Shown here in pieces: positions 1 to 5,964 of a stretch of DNA of 10,331 bases. This DNA is from an uncultured Mucispirillum sp. (GTDB lineage Bacteria > Chrysiogenota > Deferribacteres > Deferribacterales > Mucispirillaceae), in contig CAJUJZ010000082.1 of the NCBI GenBank assembly GCA_910586745.1, positions 1 to 10,331 of the forward strand, given 5' to 3'. The first letter of the stretch is position 1. Each line of letters opens with the position of its first letter. The notes beneath the pieces were generated by a model that saw nothing but the letters and a program-made list of their open reading frames with translations, was not told the DNA's origin and did no database searches. The position numbers were made by a program, and so were the translations under genes.

Positions 1-1
1 A

Positions 2-463
2 CATGAAAGCACAATCACTGATACAGTAGCAGAACAAACAGAAACAGATAATAATATTGAAAAATACAAATATCAGCTAGATGACAAGCTTTTTTTAATA
101 AGCAAAAATATTATGGAAGATGAAACAGAAATTGCAAAAGCACTTTCCTATAAAAGAATAGTTCGTTTTATAGGCTATATTAAAAAAGAGCTTGATAAAT
201 CATTAGAAATTATTGATGAATACCAGAAAAAAAGTGATAATGCAGAATATCAGAAACATATAGAATATGTTAAATGCACATACCTTGTAACAAAATCATC
301 ATATCTTTATATGGAATCTGTTATTAAAAGCGAACAAGAGCACCAGTATATAAAATATCTTGATAAATTCAAAGAAAAGCTTAGAAATGATACAGCAGCT
401 ATTTTTTTAAAAGATATGGAAAAATGCGAACAAATTAAAAATATCTACACAAAAAACAAATAA
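2..463 (+). CDS. 3' part of an unidentified gene, cut by the window edge
   Basis: The reading frame is open from base 2 to the TAA at 461-463, giving 153 visible residues, so the true start lies outside the window. The internal ATG at 113 has no Shine-Dalgarno sequence in front of it (only AT-rich sequence) and is unlikely to be the start. The first 20 or so visible residues are rich in Thr, Glu and Asp, like a linker. The rest is Lys/Glu/Ile/Tyr-rich and looks all-helical, with no signal peptide, membrane segment or catalytic motif in the visible part. I do not recognise the family and assign no function. No terminator is visible between its stop and the promoter of the next gene 17 bp downstream. 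Confidence 0.7.
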   Translation, partial: HESTITDTVAEQTETDNNIEKYKYQLDDKLFLISKNIMEDETEIAKALSYKRIVRFIGYIKKELDKSLEIIDEYQKKSDNAEYQKHIEYVKCTYLVTKSSYLYMESVIKSEQEHQYIKYLDKFKEKLRNDTAAIFLKDMEKCEQIKNIYTKNK

Positions 464-479
464 TTATGATATAAAACAC

Positions 480-508
480 TTGCATAAAAAAAGTAAAATG
501 AGTATACT
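480..508 (+). promoter_or_regulatory. Sigma70-type promoter of the superoxide reductase gene
   Basis: A -35 box TTGCAT (480-485) and a -10 box TATACT (503-508) are separated by exactly 17 bp. Transcription would start near 515, about 25 nt before the ATG, with GGGAGG at 529-534 as ribosome binding site. The good match suggests strong expression. I see no operator palindrome over it. Confidence 0.65.
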
Positions 509-540
509 TTAAATATAAAGTCAAAAATGGGAGGACAAAT

Positions 541-912
541 ATGTCTATATCTAATTCTATAAAAACAGCTGATTTTAAAGCAGAAAAACATGTACCGGTT
601 ATCAAAGTTGTAAGCCGTGATGGTGATACAGCAGTTATTGAAGTATCTGTTGGTGCAGAAATTGCTCACCCTAACACCACTGAACATTTTATCGCTTATA
701 TTGACTTATACTATAAAGGCGAAGCAGCTATCCAGCATATTGGCAGAGCTGAATTTTTAGCTCATGGTGAATCTGCAAAAGGTGCAAACCAAGGAGCACT
801 TCACACTGAGCCAGTTGCATTATTTAAATGCAAAATTACAGCTCCAGGCACACTCCATGCTGTAAGCTACTGTAATATCCACGGTTTATGGGAATCTGAA
901 TTAGCTTTATAA
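541..912 (+). CDS. sor: Class II superoxide reductase (neelaredoxin-type)
   Basis: Superoxide reductase reduces superoxide to hydrogen peroxide in the cytoplasm without releasing oxygen, using electrons usually supplied by rubredoxin; it is typical of anaerobes. The 123-residue protein is the single-iron-centre form. It lacks the N-terminal desulforedoxin domain with four Cys that defines class I desulfoferrodoxins. All expected ligands of the catalytic Fe(His)4Cys site are visible: His17, His43, His49, His114 and Cys111 (in CNIHGLW). Glu15 and Lys16, in the EKH motif, are the flexible sixth ligand and the catalytic lysine. This spacing is almost identical to the Pyrococcus enzyme. GGGAGG sits 6 nt before the ATG. 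The gene has its own promoter and terminator, so it is monocistronic. No rubredoxin gene lies nearby. Confidence 0.96.
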   Translation: MSISNSIKTADFKAEKHVPVIKVVSRDGDTAVIEVSVGAEIAHPNTTEHFIAYIDLYYKGEAAIQHIGRAEFLAHGESAKGANQGALHTEPVALFKCKITAPGTLHAVSYCNIHGLWESELAL

Positions 913-936
913 TTGTAAATAAACTGCAAACTGGTG

Positions 937-949
937 GGCTTTTTAAGCC
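937..949 (+). other. Small GGCTT/AAGCC hairpin before the terminator
   Basis: GGCTT (937-941) and AAGCC (945-949) form a 5-bp stem with a 3-nt loop, 24 nt after the superoxide reductase stop. It could protect the 3' end of the mRNA or act as an accessory terminator stem. Its role is not established by sequence alone. Confidence 0.35.
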
Positions 950-952
950 TTT

Positions 953-985
953 GGGGGTTGTTCTTATGAACGCCCCCTTTTTTTT
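953..985 (+). terminator. Rho-independent terminator of the superoxide reductase gene
   Basis: GGGGGT plus GTTC (953-962, one bulged T) pairs with GAACGCCCCC (968-977) around a short TTAT loop, followed by eight T (978-985). The G/C-rich stem and long T tract make it one of the strongest terminators in the window. Confidence 0.9.
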
Positions 986-1252
986 ATTTCAATAACAAAT
1001 TGTTTTACTTGAATAAACTAATAAATCTTTCAGTATGAGTTTAGCATATTAATAGATGATATACACTTATTTATTAATATCTTTATGAACTTTCTATCAG
1101 CAGGATAGTTTAAAAAAATAAATACCTTATTTCGTCTGGTTTATTCTTTTTTAAAAATATATATATTTTAAAATGTATATAATAAAAATATGTTATATTC
1201 TAAAAGTATAAATTGTGTGATAAATAATATTACAATTACTTCTCACACTGCC
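986..1252. other. AT-rich intergenic stretch with no recognisable gene
   Basis: Between the terminator and the end of the convergent AraC-type gene I see no convincing ORF or RNA gene. It holds a 9-bp AT-only inverted repeat (ATATTAATA at 1046-1054, TATTAATAT at 1072-1080) and an AT-only palindromic tract around 1150-1173. Both are expected by chance at this base composition. No clear rho-independent terminator for the minus-strand regulator was found here. Confidence 0.5.
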
Positions 1253-2140
1253 TTACTGCCGTTTATTTTTTGGCGTTACCTTAAACATTCTTTTATACTC
1301 TCTTACAAACTGGCTTATACTTTCATACCCTACTTTAAAAGCTGCTTCAGAAACAGTTGCATTTTCATACTGAATAATGCGGCTTGCTTCTAAAAGCCTT
1401 AATGATTTTTGATACTGTATAGGACTTAATGTTGTTACCATCTTAAAATGTCTGTGAAAAGTAGAAGACGACATATTTACCAAATCTGCTAACTCATTTA
1501 TACTAAAATATTTATTATAATTTTCCTTTAAGTAATTAACTATTTTTAATATTTTATAATTCTGGCTTGAAGTAATGGTAAAAGAAATAAGCTTTTCTCT
1601 TAACTCAGTTTTTAACAGGAAATAATATATTTCTTTAATCATAAGTGGTGATAATACTTTTATATCATTATTAGACTTGTTTAATAACTCAGCAAGCCTG
1701 ATAAAGCTGTCCACAAGCTCACTGCCTGCTTCTATTCTACCAAGGCTTGAATATGAATGTGTCATAGCAGAAGTATCTACATCATCAAGAAAATATATAA
1801 CTTCTGTCATAAGCTGCATATTAACTGACAACACCATAGCCACATAAGGTGTTTCTTTATCAGCTTTTAATACATAGCTGGAACATGGCATTGGAGCACC
1901 TTGAAATACTATCTGCCCTTGTTTATAATCTATTATCTCGCTGCTTGCAGCATATCTTTTTTCTCCCTGAACAGAAAATATTAATACAGGCTGCTGCAAA
2001 CATACTTCTGACTGACCGGGATTATCACGCTTGACTATTAAAAGACCATCTATTTTAGTATCATAAGACTGAGACTCTGGCATTAAAGGAAGCAGAGCAT
2101 TTAACAGTTTATATTTGTTTTCTTCAAAGTAGCTGTTCAT
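1253..2140 (-). CDS. AraC-family transcriptional regulator with AraC_N domain (YqhC-like)
   Basis: A 295-residue DNA-binding regulator in two parts. Residues about 25-175 match the AraC_N type sensory domain (PF06719), with the typical run PVLIFSVQGEKR at 51-62 and a YxxGQ-like element DYKQGQ at 71-76. Residues about 196-290 are the double helix-turn-helix domain. Its first helix-turn-helix, around 212-233, carries MSSSTFHRHFK. Its second, around 262-283, carries VSEAAFKVGYESISQF. The E. coli relative YqhC activates aldehyde reductase genes, but the inducer here is unknown. AGGGGGA precedes the ATG. A TATACT -10-like box lies at 2162-2167 on this strand, without a convincing -35. The gene is divergent from the DUF362 gene across 150 bp, the classic layout of a local regulator and its target. 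That pairing is inferred. Confidence 0.9.
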   Translation of the reverse strand: MNSYFEENKYKLLNALLPLMPESQSYDTKIDGLLIVKRDNPGQSEVCLQQPVLIFSVQGEKRYAASSEIIDYKQGQIVFQGAPMPCSSYVLKADKETPYVAMVLSVNMQLMTEVIYFLDDVDTSAMTHSYSSLGRIEAGSELVDSFIRLAELLNKSNNDIKVLSPLMIKEIYYFLLKTELREKLISFTITSSQNYKILKIVNYLKENYNKYFSINELADLVNMSSSTFHRHFKMVTTLSPIQYQKSLRLLEASRIIQYENATVSEAAFKVGYESISQFVREYKRMFKVTPKNKRQ

Positions 2141-2258
2141 TTATCCCCCTGTTTGTAATATAGTATATATTTTTATTATGAAAGTCTATTTTTTAATAAA
2201 ATTATGCAAAAAAAACGATAGTATTGTATCTTTTTTATATATTAAAAATAAATTATCT

Positions 2259-2264
2259 TATAAT
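2259..2264 (+). promoter_or_regulatory. Consensus -10 box of the DUF362 gene without a -35 box
   Basis: A perfect TATAAT lies 26 nt before the ATG. At 16-18 bp upstream only AT-rich sequence with no TTGACA-like hexamer is found. A promoter with a good -10 and no -35 is typical of genes that need an activator, and an AraC-type gene is divergently transcribed next to it. The link is inference. Confidence 0.4.
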
Positions 2265-2290
2265 ATAAAATATATTTTCAGGAGGGTTAT

Positions 2291-3238
2291 ATGTCAGATA
2301 TGTCACGAAGAAATATATTAAAAGCAGGTCTTATTGCTCCAGCATTATTATCAAGTATAAATGTTGATGATTTATATGCACAGGAAAATAAATCAACTGT
2401 ATATATGACTAAAGATTTAAGCCCTGAAGGGCTTAAAAAAATATATTCATATATTAATAAAGAAATAACAGGAAAAGTGGCTGTAAAACTTCATACAGGT
2501 GAGCCACACGGTCCAAACATTATACCACCTGCATGGGTAAAAGAGTTTTTAACTGTTATAAAAAATCCAGCTATTGTAGAATGTAATGTGCTTTATCCAA
2601 GCCCAAGGCAGACTACAAAAGGTCATTTAGAAGCACTTAAAACTAACGGCTGGACATTTGCCCCTGTTGACATTATGGATGCAGATGGAGAAGTAAATCT
2701 GCCAGTAAAAGATGGAAAGCATTTTAAGAATATAACCTTTGGAAAAAATATTTTAAACTATGATTCAATGGTAGTGCTTACCCATTTTAAAGGTCATGCA
2801 ATGGGCGGCTTTGGCGGCTCATTAAAAAACATTTCCATAGGCTGTGCTTCTGGCAAAACTGGTAAATCTCAGCTGCATGAAGGAATGTGGGGAGCAACTG
2901 GCGAAAAGTTTATGGAAAATATGGTTGAAGGCGGCAAAGCTGTAATAGACCATTTTGGAAAAAAAATAGTGTTTATAAATGTTATGAGAAATATGAGTAT
3001 AGACTGCGACTGTGCAGGAACATCTGCTGCAAAACCAACAGTGCCAGATTACGGCATACTTGCTTCTACTGATATTTTAGCACTTGATAAAGCATGTGTA
3101 GATATTATTTATAATATGAAAAATAATGCAGGAAAAGACTTAATTGAAAGAATGGAATCCCGCCATGGCCTGCGTCAGCTAACTTACATGAAAGAAATGA
3201 AAATGGGAAATGATAATTATAAAATAGTAGAAATATAA
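2291..3238 (+). CDS. Tat-exported DUF362 family protein
   Basis: A 315-residue protein with a twin-arginine signal (SRRNILK at residues 5-11, then a hydrophobic stretch to about 22 and a likely cleavage after YAQ near 31). It should be folded, perhaps with a cofactor, before export to the periplasm. The body matches DUF362 (PF04015), with the glycine-rich core HAMGGFGGSLKN at 169-180 followed by GCASGK, the CDCAG element at 239-243, and the closing run DYGILASTDILALDKACVD at 253-271. Many DUF362 proteins carry a ferredoxin-like 4Fe-4S domain. Here there are only five Cys (98, 185, 239, 241, 269) and no CxxCxxC cluster motif. The family function is not established; a redox role is often suspected. 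AGGAGGG stands 4 nt before the first ATG and decides the start over the ATG at 2300. Confidence 0.88.
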   Translation: MSDMSRRNILKAGLIAPALLSSINVDDLYAQENKSTVYMTKDLSPEGLKKIYSYINKEITGKVAVKLHTGEPHGPNIIPPAWVKEFLTVIKNPAIVECNVLYPSPRQTTKGHLEALKTNGWTFAPVDIMDADGEVNLPVKDGKHFKNITFGKNILNYDSMVVLTHFKGHAMGGFGGSLKNISIGCASGKTGKSQLHEGMWGATGEKFMENMVEGGKAVIDHFGKKIVFINVMRNMSIDCDCAGTSAAKPTVPDYGILASTDILALDKACVDIIYNMKNNAGKDLIERMESRHGLRQLTYMKEMKMGNDNYKIVEI

Positions 3239-3279
3239 CAGCAGCTCTGTAATATTTACAACTCCATATACCTTATAAA

Positions 3280-3310
3280 AAGCGGAAGCATTGTAAAAAT
3301 ACTTCCGCTT
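3280..3310. terminator. Bidirectional terminator between the DUF362 and dcuA genes
   Basis: AAGCGGAAG (3280-3288) and CTTCCGCTT (3302-3310) form a perfect 9-bp stem with a 13-nt loop. On the plus strand it is followed by AATTTTT, and on the minus strand by TTTAT. It therefore can end both convergent transcripts, though neither T tract is long. Confidence 0.75.
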
Positions 3311-3345
3311 AATTTTTAATGATTATCAAGTTTAATTTTATTATT

Positions 3346-4728
3346 TTATGGTGCAACAGCTGCTGCAGGCACACTGCCAAATAAATCTATTGCAAATGGA
3401 GCAACTAAAAATCCAAGTGCAACAGAAAGCACTATCATTAAAACACCTGTTACTAAAAATGAATGGTTAAATATATATTTACCAATTCTAGTTGAACCAG
3501 TATCGTCCATTTGAACTGCCCCTAACAATGTAGGATATGTAGGCAGTATAAATAATGCAGAAACTGCAGCAAAAGAAGCTACAATTATATATACATCACC
3601 ATTATGTTCAGGAGTAATGCCAAGTGCTATAATAACAGCTGGAATAATTGCTTTTGCTGTTGCCGCCTGAGAATATAAAAGCATTGCTGCAAACATTAAA
3701 GCTACTGCCAGCATAAATGGATACTGTCCAACAACATTTTGTGCTATTTCAGTAATACCTTCTATATGCCCTCTTACAAAAGTATCACCAAGCCATGCAA
3801 CACCTAAAACACATATTGCTGCTGTCATACCTGAGCGGAATGTGCTTGTATCTACTAATTTTGAAACATCAAGTTTACATGCAATTGTTATAATTGTAGC
3901 AATAGCAAGCATAAAGCTGATAATTGCATGGTCTCTTTTCATAATAACAGGGTCAATCCATTTTAAAGCATCACTTATTGCACTTGCATAAATAACAACT
4001 GCAATAACACCTAACAGGAAAATTAATACAGAAAGTTTTGCCCCTTTTGGAAGCTCTTTATCTTGAACTGAAGCATGTGTTTTTTTAATAAGACCGGCAG
4101 CAAGTCTTTCTTGATATACAGGGTCATCAGAAAGTTTTAGATGAGAAAACTTATTAACAATAAATGCTGCTATCATACATCCTAAATAAGTAGTAGGAAT
4201 ACATATAGATAATAAAAGCGGGTAGCTTACACCAAGTGGTTCAAGCACACCACTTAAAAATATAACAGCAGCACTTACAGGAGAAGCTGTTATAGCAATT
4301 TGAGAAGAAACAACTGCCAGTGCCAGTGGAGCTGAAGGTTTAATATTCTGCTCTTTTGCAACTTCAACAATAACTGGTATCATAGAAAAAGCAGTATGCC
4401 CTGTTCCTGCAAATAAAGTTAAAAGATATGTTACTGTTGGTGCAAGATAGTTTATCTGTTTAGGATTTTTCCTTAATGCTCTTTCAGCAATCTGAACAAG
4501 ATAATCAAGCCCCCCTGCAACCTGCATAGCAGTAATTGCAGCAATAACTGACATAATAATTAAAATAACATCCCATGGAATGACACCTGGAGACATACCA
4601 AGACCAAGGGACAAAACAACAACACCCAAACCCCCAGCATAACCAATAGCTATTCCGCCCAAGCGAACACCCAAAAAGATTGCAGCTAACAGAACAACAA
4701 ACTGCAAAACTAACATTAAAGTATCCAT
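3346..4728 (-). CDS. dcuA: Anaerobic C4-dicarboxylate carrier, DcuA/DcuB family
   Basis: An inner-membrane carrier of 460 residues, slightly longer than E. coli DcuA (433). Family members exchange fumarate, malate or aspartate for succinate and so feed fumarate respiration in anaerobes. The sequence is hydrophobic throughout with about 11-12 membrane segments. Hallmark stretches are LGVRLGGIAIG near residue 19, AMQVAGGLDYLVQIAE at 67-82, LFAGTGHTAFSMIPVI at 105-120, SSQIAITASPVSAAV at 141-155, and near the C-terminus YSQAATAKA, LPTYPTLLGAVQMDDTGSTR and IFNHSF. From memory these resemble DcuA more than DcuB, so the symbol is a best fit, and transport direction cannot be read from sequence. AAAGGTG precedes the ATG. 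The gene stands alone, with no DcuSR-like sensor, fumarase or aspartase gene beside it. Confidence 0.93.
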   Translation of the reverse strand: MDTLMLVLQFVVLLAAIFLGVRLGGIAIGYAGGLGVVVLSLGLGMSPGVIPWDVILIIMSVIAAITAMQVAGGLDYLVQIAERALRKNPKQINYLAPTVTYLLTLFAGTGHTAFSMIPVIVEVAKEQNIKPSAPLALAVVSSQIAITASPVSAAVIFLSGVLEPLGVSYPLLLSICIPTTYLGCMIAAFIVNKFSHLKLSDDPVYQERLAAGLIKKTHASVQDKELPKGAKLSVLIFLLGVIAVVIYASAISDALKWIDPVIMKRDHAIISFMLAIATIITIACKLDVSKLVDTSTFRSGMTAAICVLGVAWLGDTFVRGHIEGITEIAQNVVGQYPFMLAVALMFAAMLLYSQAATAKAIIPAVIIALGITPEHNGDVYIIVASFAAVSALFILPTYPTLLGAVQMDDTGSTRIGKYIFNHSFLVTGVLMIVLSVALGFLVAPFAIDLFGSVPAAAVAP

Positions 4729-4796
4729 ATAACACCTTTTTAATACATATTATTCTTTAAATTATAAAACATATTTATATTTTATAATTTATCTTT

Positions 4797-4826
4797 ATAT
4801 TACAGTATATAACAGATATTTGTCAA
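4797..4826 (-). promoter_or_regulatory. Possible dcuA promoter
   Basis: On the minus strand a perfect -35 TTGACA (4826-4821) is followed after 18 bp by TAATAT (4802-4797), about 70 nt before the dcuA ATG. The -10 matches only four of six positions in a strongly AT-rich background. No FNR-type TTGAT-N4-ATCAA box was found around it. Confidence 0.4.
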
Positions 4827-4968
4827 TATATTTTTAATACATAAATCACATATTTTTCTATACATTTATATTTATAATTATACTGTGACATAAATTTTTT
4901 TTATTATATATAAACAAGGTTATAGATTAAATTTTAATGTAATATAAAAATATCATCATTTCACATTC

Positions 4969-5003
4969 AAATATTAACATATTTTACTATTATGTTAATA
5001 TTT
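4969..5003. repeat. 13-bp perfect inverted repeat in the dcuA-hsp20 intergenic region
   Basis: AAATATTAACATA (4969-4981) is exactly complementary to TATGTTAATATTT (4991-5003), with a 9-nt spacer. It has no T tract and lies far from both start codons, so it is neither an obvious terminator nor an operator. The rest of this 430-bp gap (4729-5158) holds the promoters described and otherwise nothing recognisable. One repeat of this size could arise by chance in sequence this AT-rich. Confidence 0.4.
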
Positions 5004-5062
5004 ATACTCTAAAAAACCATTATTTATTTTTAATACCAATAGTTTACAAAAATTTAAGAAAA

Positions 5063-5089
5063 TTAGCACTCACCACTTGACAGTGCTAA
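5063..5089. promoter_or_regulatory. CIRCE operator (HrcA binding site)
   Basis: The site reads TTAGCACTC (5063-5071), a 9-bp spacer, then CAGTGCTAA (5081-5089). The CIRCE consensus is TTAGCACTC-N9-GAGTGCTAA, so 17 of 18 conserved positions and the spacer length match. CIRCE is bound by the heat-shock repressor HrcA, which releases when GroEL is busy with unfolded protein. The right half overlaps the -35 box of the hsp20 promoter, so bound HrcA would block RNA polymerase. Confidence 0.93.
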
Positions 5090-5104
5090 TAATTTTTATA
5101 TATT
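5077..5104 (+). promoter_or_regulatory. hsp20 promoter embedded in the CIRCE operator
   Basis: A perfect -35 TTGACA (5077-5082) and TATATT (5099-5104) are separated by 16 bp. The -35 box uses the end of the CIRCE spacer and the first two bases of its right arm. Transcription would begin near 5111, leaving a leader of about 48 nt with AAGGAG at 5146-5151. Confidence 0.7.
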
Positions 5105-5158
5105 TAGTTTTATAAAGCATAAAGCTAGAAACACATTATATATAATAAGGAGAAAAAT

Positions 5159-5581
5159 ATGTTACCAGTAATTTTTAACAACCAGCTTTTTAGAGACTTA
5201 CTTAATAATGACTTTACAAAAGATATGGAGAAAGTATTCCGCAGAAGTGAATGTGATTTAATGAGAACCGATATTAAAGAAAATGATAAAAACTTTGAAA
5301 TCCACATTGATTTACCTGGATTTAAAAAAGAAGAAATCAATGCTGCGTTAAAAGACGGCTACTTAACTGTAAGTACAAATAAAAATGTAGAAAACAACTC
5401 TGATGACAGCAAATTTATTTTAAGAGAAAGATACAGCAGTAACTGTTCAAGAAGCTTTTATGTAGGCGATGCAGTATCAGAAAATGACATACATGCTGCT
5501 TTTGAAAACGGAATATTAACAATATCTATTCCTAAAAAAGAACCAGAAGAAGCACCTAAAAAAATGATTAACATTAAATAA
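5159..5581 (+). CDS. hsp20: Small heat-shock protein, Hsp20/alpha-crystallin family
   Basis: An ATP-independent holdase chaperone of the cytoplasm that binds unfolding proteins under heat or other stress and passes them to DnaK/ClpB. The 140-residue length is normal for bacterial Hsp20. A short N-terminal arm (1-34) precedes the alpha-crystallin domain (about 35-126). The domain includes FEIHIDLPGFKKEEI at 46-60 and, near its end, AAFENGILTISIPK at 113-126, the A-x-x-x-n-G-x-L signature. The tail ends in INI (137-139), an I-x-I motif used for oligomer assembly. AAGGAG lies 7 nt before the ATG. Expression should be controlled by HrcA through the CIRCE site upstream. The gene is monocistronic and ends in the terminator at 5612-5649. 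Confidence 0.95.
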   Translation: MLPVIFNNQLFRDLLNNDFTKDMEKVFRRSECDLMRTDIKENDKNFEIHIDLPGFKKEEINAALKDGYLTVSTNKNVENNSDDSKFILRERYSSNCSRSFYVGDAVSENDIHAAFENGILTISIPKKEPEEAPKKMINIK

Positions 5582-5611
5582 TATTTAATCATATTATGTA
5601 TGACCTCCAAC

Positions 5612-5650
5612 AAAAAAAGCCTTTTTTGATAAATCAAAAAGGCTTTTTTA
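5612..5650. terminator. Bidirectional terminator, copy 1 (end of hsp20)
   Basis: Seven A, GCC, six T, GATAAATC, five A, GGC, six T: a long hairpin flanked by an A tract and a T tract, so it works on both strands. It ends hsp20 on the plus strand and would also end a minus-strand transcript of the RNA cassette to its right. It is repeated almost exactly at 5910-5947. Confidence 0.88.
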
Positions 5651-5652
5651 CA

Positions 5653-5908
5653 GACTGTCAAAGAAGTTATTAATTATTTTAAACTTATGATAAGAAATAT
5701 TGTCTACATTAAAAATTTACCTGTTTAACTAAACTTGGAGCGTGTATCCAAGCTTAGTTACCCTTACAGCCTGATAAAATGCGCGAGTGTTTTTTACGAG
5801 GACTACCAAATTCCCGACCGAATAGGGAGGAAAAAGAATTTGCACAGGCTGTCGAGCATTATTAGGCTCATCAATTGACTGGCGAAAAAATTTATTTTTT
5901 TGACAATC
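5653..5908. repeat. Imperfect inverted repeat flanking the RNA-like cassette
   Basis: GACTGTCAAA (5653-5662) and TTTGACAATC (5899-5908) are inverted copies with one mismatch. Each lies directly inside one of the two duplicated terminators. They could be the ends of a small mobile cassette or the outermost helix of an RNA. No target-site duplication is evident beyond the terminator copies. Confidence 0.45.
5699..5907 (-). ncRNA. Candidate structured RNA, family unknown
   Basis: This non-coding stretch, especially 5735-5885, is clearly richer in G+C than the surrounding intergenic DNA, which is typical of structured RNA in AT-rich genomes. Five helices can be drawn. P1: 5699-5704 with 5902-5907. 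A long hairpin: 5726-5739 with 5747-5760. A helix ACAGCCTG (5766-5773) with CAGGCTGT (5845-5852), enclosing CAAATTC (5807-5813) with GAATTTG (5836-5842) and a weak AT stem (5775-5779 with 5792-5796). A small hairpin: GAGC (5854-5857) with GCTC (5866-5869). Three A.C oppositions on the plus strand (5733/5753, 5774/5797, 5853/5870) become G.U wobbles on the minus strand, so the minus strand is favoured. I checked by eye against tmRNA, RNase P, SRP, 6S, and the cobalamin, FMN, TPP, SAM and c-di-GMP riboswitches, and saw no match. No convincing promoter was found. Confidence 0.55.
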
Positions 5909-5909
5909 T

Positions 5910-5947
5910 AAAAAAAGCCTTTTTGATAAATCAAAAAGGCTTTTTTA
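5910..5947. terminator. Bidirectional terminator, copy 2 (end of the LprI-domain gene)
   Basis: Identical to copy 1 except for one T fewer in the left arm (seven A, GCC, five T, GATAAATC, five A, GGC, six T). It ends the minus-strand LprI-domain gene, whose stop codon is 18 bp to its right. It would also end any plus-strand transcript running through the cassette. Confidence 0.88.
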
Positions 5948-5964
5948 TTTATATTAATTTCTGC

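Noticed and set aside
113..463. A complete 116-residue gene starting at the ATG at 113.
   Set aside because: The frame is open to the left edge and this ATG has no ribosome binding site, so it is an internal codon of a longer gene.
445..687. Minus-strand ORF over the superoxide reductase start.
   Set aside because: It overlaps a certain gene and its promoter, and is Phe/Tyr/Cys-rich in the way antisense readings of AT-rich genes are.
2217..2230. GATA-N6-TATC as an operator between the AraC-type and DUF362 genes.
   Set aside because: Arms of four bases are too short to mean anything in AT-rich sequence, and AraC-type sites are usually direct repeats.
4505..4735. Minus-strand ORF in another frame over the dcuA start.
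   Set aside because: It is a Cys- and Tyr-rich frame-shifted reading of the Dcu gene with no family resemblance.
5622..5640. TTGATAAATCAA in both terminator copies looks like an FNR site.
   Set aside because: The FNR consensus needs four bases between TTGAT and ATCAA; here there are two. The sequence is explained by the terminator hairpin.
5811..5827. AATTCCCGACCG resembles part of the FMN riboswitch core.
   Set aside because: Only this short run matches. The other conserved FMN segments are absent, and no riboflavin gene follows.
5825..5878. GGGAGG followed by a TTG could start a 12-codon ORF inside the RNA-like element.
   Set aside because: It is very short, uses a rare start, and GGGAGG can be explained by base pairing in the proposed fold.
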